A DNA stretch of 11,283 nt from Methanobacteriota archaeon (GTDB taxonomy: Archaea > Thermoplasmatota > Poseidoniia > Poseidoniales > Thalassarchaeaceae), in NCBI GenBank assembly GCA_002685415.1, contig NYXO01000047.1, positions 6,947-18,229 of the forward strand, written 5' to 3'. Numbering within the stretch: position 1 is the first letter of the stretch; the number at the start of each line of letters is the position of its first letter. This document shows, piece after piece, positions 7,303-11,283 of the stretch. Made by a program: the position numbers and the translations under genes. The notes below the pieces were generated by a model that saw only the letters and a program-made list of their open reading frames with translations, searched no databases and was not told where the DNA came from.

Positions 7303-10085
7303 TAGGAATCACCCCTATGTCTTCTTTCGGTATGTTTCCAAGCGCTACCTGCCAAGCGAGGTTCGGCTAGATATTCCTCAGACGGGATTACGTTGACTGC
7401 CCATTTTTCATCAACCTCATCGGGAGGGATTGCGGGGTCTAATCCAAACAATGCTCCGTTGTGATATGGCTCCCTATCTTTGTTATGTCGTCGTTGGAGA
7501 TCACGCTTTGCATGATCCTCTGCTCTTTGAGATAAAACCGCTTGAAGTTCTGAATGCTCTAGTCGCGGGCAGGGTAATTCCAAAGGGTCACTTACATCTT
7601 CGGTCTTACATTTTCTTTCAATGAGTTTTAGCAACCTGTCAGGAGTGATTGGTAATTCAGCGGTCCTGACACCTATCGCGTCATAAACCGCATTACAAAC
7701 TGCGGGTAAGATAGGTAGAAGTGGACCTTCACCCGCTTCCTTTGCACCGAATGGCCCTTCTGGGTCATTAGACTCGACAATTATTGGAAAGACTTCAGGC
7801 ATCTCATGTACGCTTGGAATTTTGTAGTCCAATAAATCAGGATTCATCAAGTGACCACTCCTTCCATACTTCATCTCTTCACTGAGAACTTGGCCCATAC
7901 CCATATGACAGGAACCGATTATCTGTCCCTTGACGGAAAGAGGATTCAACGCTTTACCACAATCATGTGCTGCCCAAACTTTGTCGACTTTTGTTTGCCC
8001 AGTCTCAACATCCACAGAGACCTCAGCGACATAAGCTGAGAAGGAATACGCAGGTGCTAATCCAGCTGCAGCTCCTTTGTGAGTTCGGCCCATCGGAGGT
8101 GTCCTGTATGCTCCAGATGCAACAAGGGCTCCACGATCTTCTTGCGCTTTGTGAAGGGCTTCAAGATAAGAGACTCCGACAGCGGGGTCATTTTTTGCAA
8201 AAATACGGCGATCCCCAATGACTAGTTTTTCTCTCTCTGCACCAGTTATTTCTACGGTCGCATCAAGTAATTCGTCGCGAATTTTCATCGCTGCGGAGAT
8301 TGCAGCATTTGCATTCATGAAAGTAACTCTCGAAGAATATGAGCCAAGATCAACTGGCGAGGTGTCAGATTCCCTAGATCTGACTCGAATCAAATCTAGT
8401 GGCAGTCCCAAAACCTCTGCTACCGATTGAGCGACTACAGTGTCGGAGCCTTGACCGATATCAGCCGCACCTGTGTGAATTGTAACTCCTCCATCCATAT
8501 CGATTTTCAGATGAACTGTTGCATGCGGGAATTTATTCGGGTCCCAATGAATAGGTAACCCGGAACCTGATATGAAGAATCCACAGCCGATTCCAATTCC
8601 CTTTCCTAGAGGCATTTTCCTAAATTTTTCATCCCAACCACTTTCTTTTTTGACTCTCTCTAAACATTCACGCATTCCTATGCTAGTTACTCTAAATCCA
8701 GTTATTGTAGCGGAATGGGGTGGAAGTAAATTTGCTAATCTAAGGTCTATTGGATCTACAGATAATTGCTCAGCTAAATCATCTAATCCTGTTTCTACAG
8801 CACAGCGAGAATTTACTGCTCCATGACCACGCATAGCCCCACTTGCTGGCTTATTGGTCCATACTCTAGCACCTGTGTAATGGAATGCTCCAATCTCATA
8901 TGGTGCAGTATGAAGTACTCCGTTGTAATATGTGGTCACGTGTCCGAAAGAGGCAAAACCTCCTCCGTCAATCAGTGCATCGGTCTCAATTCCACAGATT
9001 CGACCTTGTTCATCAGCATGTAGATTCATTTCTATTCTAGAGGGGTGTCGACCACGATTAATCCAGTAAACTTCCTCTCGATCAAAAGTAATCCTAACCG
9101 GCCTACCGGATTTTCTTGCTAAGATGGCCGAGCACATCTCGTGAGGAAATGGGTCTGATTTACCTCCAAAACCACCGCCTACAAAAGTCCTGTAAACGTT
9201 GATTTGATGCATCGGAATTTCAAGTACATCCGCTAAAGCTCGGTGTACATAATGAGGGACTTGTTGAGGCGTATAGAGTGTCAATCTACCAGAGGGGTCC
9301 CAATTGGCGACTACCGCATGAGGTTCCGTTGCAGCATGATTAACTCCAGCGAATAACCAATTTTCTTTGTGACTTACTATTGCATTTTGCTCGATTCCAT
9401 CTACATCTCCGAATTCTTGGAAAACACGTTTTTGGATATTTGCTTCACCAATGTGATATTTGCCACGATCATGGATGGGGTTTTCACTATCATTCAGACC
9501 CTCACGCATGTCATGGATTGAATCCAGTATTTCGTATTCCACCTCGATTAGACGTTCAGCTTCACGTGCTGTCGCTTCATCTTCTGCAGCAACGCATGCG
9601 ACCAAATCACCTACATGACGCACCAGTTCGACAGCCATTGCGTGTTCATCCTTGGTTACTGGCAATACACCGAATTTGTTTTCCGCGTCAGCACCGGTTG
9701 CAATTGCTACGACACCTGGTAGCTCAAGAGCCTTGGAAAAATCGATCGATAGAACTCGAGCATAATGATGAGGTGATCGAATAATTCGTCCGATTAATTC
9801 TCCAGGTAGTCTGATATCGTCCCCATATTGAGCCTGACCAGTAACCTTCCATTTACCATCTACTAATGCAGTAGGTTTTCCAATAATTTGTCCACTGACC
9901 AAATTGTCATGACGGTGCGAGCCCCACGGTTGGGCTAGTTCCCCACCTTGGGATTCAGGAATCATTCCTTGGTCAGTTGGGCGCGAGAACCTATCTTTCC
10001 CGCCCGATCCAGGTTTGGCAAAAGGTAACTTGCCAGGTTGTTGCCTGTATCCAACCATTTCATCCTCATTTTCACCCTTTGACAT
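7302..10085 (-). CDS. Molybdenum hydroxylase catalytic (molybdopterin-binding) subunit, xanthine dehydrogenase family
   Basis: The large subunit binds the molybdenum pterin cofactor and performs the substrate reaction. An a/b hammerhead domain covers about 78-185 (GKWKVTGQAQYGDD, then SPHHYARV). The cofactor-binding domains follow, with GGGFGGK (303-309), SGAMRGHGAVNSR (415-427, R419), TGAADIGQGSD (538-548, Q545) and the catalytic-glutamate motif GAKEAGEG (780-787, probable base E786). The VAYxCSFR loop of form I CO dehydrogenase is absent, so it is not CoxL. At 927 residues it is longer than usual (about 770): residues 1-65 are a Gly/Pro/charge-rich extension and about 823-927 a charged C-terminal extension beyond the normal end at PDRLLKLI. 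No Tat signal is seen, so a cytoplasmic location is expected. It follows the 2Fe-2S gene by 4 bases, with GGAGAGTGA upstream of the ATG. The partner subunit suggests a 4-hydroxybenzoyl-CoA reductase-like subgroup; the real substrate is unknown. Confidence 0.94.
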   Translation of the reverse strand: MSKGENEDEMVGYRQQPGKLPFAKPGSGGKDRFSRPTDQGMIPESQGGELAQPWGSHRHDNLVSGQIIGKPTALVDGKWKVTGQAQYGDDIRLPGELIGRIIRSPHHYARVLSIDFSKALELPGVVAIATGADAENKFGVLPVTKDEHAMAVELVRHVGDLVACVAAEDEATAREAERLIEVEYEILDSIHDMREGLNDSENPIHDRGKYHIGEANIQKRVFQEFGDVDGIEQNAIVSHKENWLFAGVNHAATEPHAVVANWDPSGRLTLYTPQQVPHYVHRALADVLEIPMHQINVYRTFVGGGFGGKSDPFPHEMCSAILARKSGRPVRITFDREEVYWINRGRHPSRIEMNLHADEQGRICGIETDALIDGGGFASFGHVTTYYNGVLHTAPYEIGAFHYTGARVWTNKPASGAMRGHGAVNSRCAVETGLDDLAEQLSVDPIDLRLANLLPPHSATITGFRVTSIGMRECLERVKKESGWDEKFRKMPLGKGIGIGCGFFISGSGLPIHWDPNKFPHATVHLKIDMDGGVTIHTGAADIGQGSDTVVAQSVAEVLGLPLDLIRVRSRESDTSPVDLGSYSSRVTFMNANAAISAAMKIRDELLDATVEITGAEREKLVIGDRRIFAKNDPAVGVSYLEALHKAQEDRGALVASGAYRTPPMGRTHKGAAAGLAPAYSFSAYVAEVSVDVETGQTKVDKVWAAHDCGKALNPLSVKGQIIGSCHMGMGQVLSEEMKYGRSGHLMNPDLLDYKIPSVHEMPEVFPIIVESNDPEGPFGAKEAGEGPLLPILPAVCNAVYDAIGVRTAELPITPDRLLKLIERKCKTEDVSDPLELPCPRLEHSELQAVLSQRAEDHAKRDLQRRHNKDREPYHNGALFGLDPAIPPDEVDEKWAVNVIPSEEYLAEPRLAGSAWKHTERRHRGDS

Positions 10086-10089
10086 TGAA

Positions 10090-10659
10090 TCACTCTCCAG
10101 AGAATCCGGGGTGGGGGTCGCTCTTTGGCGAGGTGGAATCTTCGATTTGCTGCCCTGTGGTTAGAATTTCAGATGCGGCTCTAACTGAATCGACAATCTG
10201 TTGATAGCCTGTGCACCTGCATAAATTTCCTTCAATCGCAGATTTGATTTCTTGATCTGTCGGAGTAGGGTTATCTTCGAGTAAAGCTGAAGCGACTACC
10301 AGGAATCCTGGTGTACAAAAGCCACATTGAGACCCTCCACATTCAGCAAACATCTCTTGAATTGGATGTAAGTGATGTCCATCAGCGAGCCCTTCAACCG
10401 TTGTAATTTCACAGCCTTCGGCTTCCAAGGCAAGAGTTAGACAGGAGAGTCTCGGCTCACCATTTATCAGTACTGAACAACAGCCACATGTTCCCATGTC
10501 ACATCCTCTCTTGGTGCCGAGACTACCGACTTGGTCTCTGAGTACATCTAACAAAATAGCATTGTTTTCGATGTTCAATAGTTTCTTCACACCGTTAACC
10601 GATGCGGCCCAGGAAACTTCTCCTGCTGAGGGTAACATCGGTAGCCGGTGCTGCACCAT
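10090..10659 (-). CDS. Molybdenum hydroxylase 2Fe-2S subunit
   Basis: This small subunit transfers electrons from the molybdenum centre towards FAD through two [2Fe-2S] clusters. In numbering from the GTG one codon upstream, the plant-ferredoxin-type cluster has C54, C59, C62 and C74 (KRGCDMGTCGCCSVLING), and the second, helical cluster has C113, C116, C148 and C150 (GSQCGFCTPG and GNLCRCTGY). All eight ligands are present. The core is of normal length; about 14 residues precede the usual start of the fold and about 25 follow it. The start could be GTG (10662-10660) or the adjacent ATG (10659-10657). GGAG lies 4 bases before the GTG and 7 before the ATG, so the ATG is preferred. Gene order 2Fe-2S, molybdenum, FAD matches that reported for hcrCAB. 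It lies about 50 bases after the HTH_10 gene and 4 bases before the catalytic subunit gene. Confidence 0.95.
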   Translation of the reverse strand: MVQHRLPMLPSAGEVSWAASVNGVKKLLNIENNAILLDVLRDQVGSLGTKRGCDMGTCGCCSVLINGEPRLSCLTLALEAEGCEITTVEGLADGHHLHPIQEMFAECGGSQCGFCTPGFLVVASALLEDNPTPTDQEIKSAIEGNLCRCTGYQQIVDSVRAASEILTTGQQIEDSTSPKSDPHPGFSGE

Positions 10660-10699
10660 CACTATACTCCAATGCGGATTATTCTATTACGCTTCGGTC

Positions 10700-10716
10700 T
10701 GAGTCCTACGGACTCA
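10700..10716. repeat. Perfect 7-base inverted repeat at the end of the regulator gene
   Basis: TGAGTCC, a 3-base loop, then GGACTCA forms a perfect hairpin. On the minus strand its first three bases are the TGA stop of the HTH_10 gene, and it lies about 40 bases before the 2Fe-2S subunit start. It could act as a weak transcription barrier or as an operator or processing site between regulator and enzyme. There is no strong T tract right after it, so a simple terminator is not favoured. Confidence 0.5.
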
Positions 10717-11283
10717 ATTCAAGTCTGAACCCGCTTTTTTCATCACTGCTCTTTCAGCATCTTGAAGGTGTCCGCCGAAGGTAGAGCGAGAAATCCCCAT
10801 CTCATCTGCTAGTTCTTTTATTGTGACAGATTCTCCTTCTTCGTAGTATCCTCTTTCAACAGCAAACGATAGCACTTCTTGTTGCCTTGTAGTCAAAACT
10901 TTGTCCCAACCATTGACCATTTCCCCTCGCATTGTTATGACACTGACTTTGTCAGGAGGTAGTACTACTCTGAGAAGTGCGAGAAACCTTCGCATAGCAC
11001 CAGTTAATCCAGTGACTCTCATTTCCATGCCACGTATTGCATCTAGTGAGTACGGTGGTTGGAGGTGTAGGTTGGATAGTTCTATGGCGGACTTTGCCAA
11101 ACTGTGTGAACATAGTATACTGGCCAATATTCCATCCTCGGATTCCTCGTGAATTTCAACTACCTGAAAACTATCCAGATCATTTAGTTCGTGTATGTCT
11201 TTTCCATCCTGTAATTCGATCTCTGCTAATTGAACGACTCCAACTGGGGAAACCCCCAAATGAGCCAGAACTTCGAATCTCTG
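10714..11283 (-). CDS. HTH_10 (bacterio-opsin activator type) transcription regulator, N-terminus cut by window edge
   Basis: This archaeal DNA-binding regulator has a C-terminal HTH_10 domain: LTTRQQEVLSFAVERGYY, then SVTIKELADEMGISRSTFGGHLQDAE. These lie at about 122-170 counting from an internal TTG at 11259. The recognition helix region is GISRSTFGGHL. The frame stays open to the window edge (residues Q-R-F-E-V-L-A-H before the TTG), so the TTG is probably not the start and the gene continues to the right. The N-terminal part visible here is a mixed alpha/beta sensor-like region with no metal or redox motif that I can recognise. Being on the same strand about 50 bases before the molybdenum hydroxylase genes, it is a good candidate for their local regulator, but no binding site is proven. 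HTH_10 proteins are found almost only in euryarchaea and relatives, which is a main reason to call the window archaeal. Confidence 0.9.
   Translation of the reverse strand, partial: QRFEVLAHLGVSPVGVVQLAEIELQDGKDIHELNDLDSFQVVEIHEESEDGILASILCSHSLAKSAIELSNLHLQPPYSLDAIRGMEMRVTGLTGAMRRFLALLRVVLPPDKVSVITMRGEMVNGWDKVLTTRQQEVLSFAVERGYYEEGESVTIKELADEMGISRSTFGGHLQDAERAVMKKAGSDLN

Noticed and set aside
9380..9784. 134-residue plus-strand open frame, rich in His and Leu
   Set aside because: It lies wholly antisense to the well-supported molybdenum subunit gene; its composition is what antisense reading of that gene would give and no family is recognisable.
7302..10085. Form I CO dehydrogenase large subunit (CoxL)
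   Set aside because: The VAYxCSFR active-site loop is not present, and the FAD subunit has an HcrB-like insertion that CoxM lacks.

Overview
The window reads as archaeal chromosome, most likely a marine planktonic euryarchaeon of the Marine Group II/III (Poseidoniales-like) kind. The evidence is an HTH_10 (bacterio-opsin-activator type) regulator, a MoxR-DUF58-DUF4350 membrane cassette, a secreted protein ending in a PGF-CTERM-like tail, modest GC content, and strong Shine-Dalgarno sequences with frequent TTG/GTG starts. The lineage is inferred from gene content only and is not proven.

Layout: bases 1-231 on the plus strand are the 3' end of chorismate synthase (aroC), which has no start inside the window. 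All other genes lie on the minus strand and read from right to left. At the right edge is an HTH_10 regulator whose N-terminus is cut by the window end (10714-11283). Next comes a three-gene molybdenum hydroxylase of the xanthine dehydrogenase family: the 2Fe-2S subunit (10090-10659), the molybdopterin catalytic subunit (7302-10085) and the FAD subunit (6313-7302). The FAD subunit carries a cysteine-rich insertion like the one that holds an extra [4Fe-4S] cluster in 4-hydroxybenzoyl-CoA reductase, so this enzyme is closer to a CoA-thioester or aromatic reductase/dehydrogenase than to plain xanthine dehydrogenase. Its physiological substrate is unknown. A secreted, C-terminally anchored protein (5378-6316) starts at a TTG that overlaps the stop codon of the FAD gene, so it is probably translationally coupled to the enzyme operon.

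After a 193-base gap holding the only sizeable intergenic region, a second operon runs DUF4350 membrane protein (3583-5184, TTG start), MoxR AAA+ ATPase (2549-3556), DUF58 protein (1194-2510) and a polytopic membrane protein of unknown function (242-1180). This is the classic MoxR/DUF58/DUF4350 set, thought to act as a membrane-linked chaperone or assembly system. Its position beside a molybdenum hydroxylase recalls the CoxD/CoxE (MoxR/VWA) maturation pair of CO dehydrogenase, but the link is only inference. The last gene converges on aroC with 10 bases between the two stop codons.

No rRNA, tRNA, CRISPR array, insertion sequence or attachment site was seen. All gaps between genes are below 200 bases.
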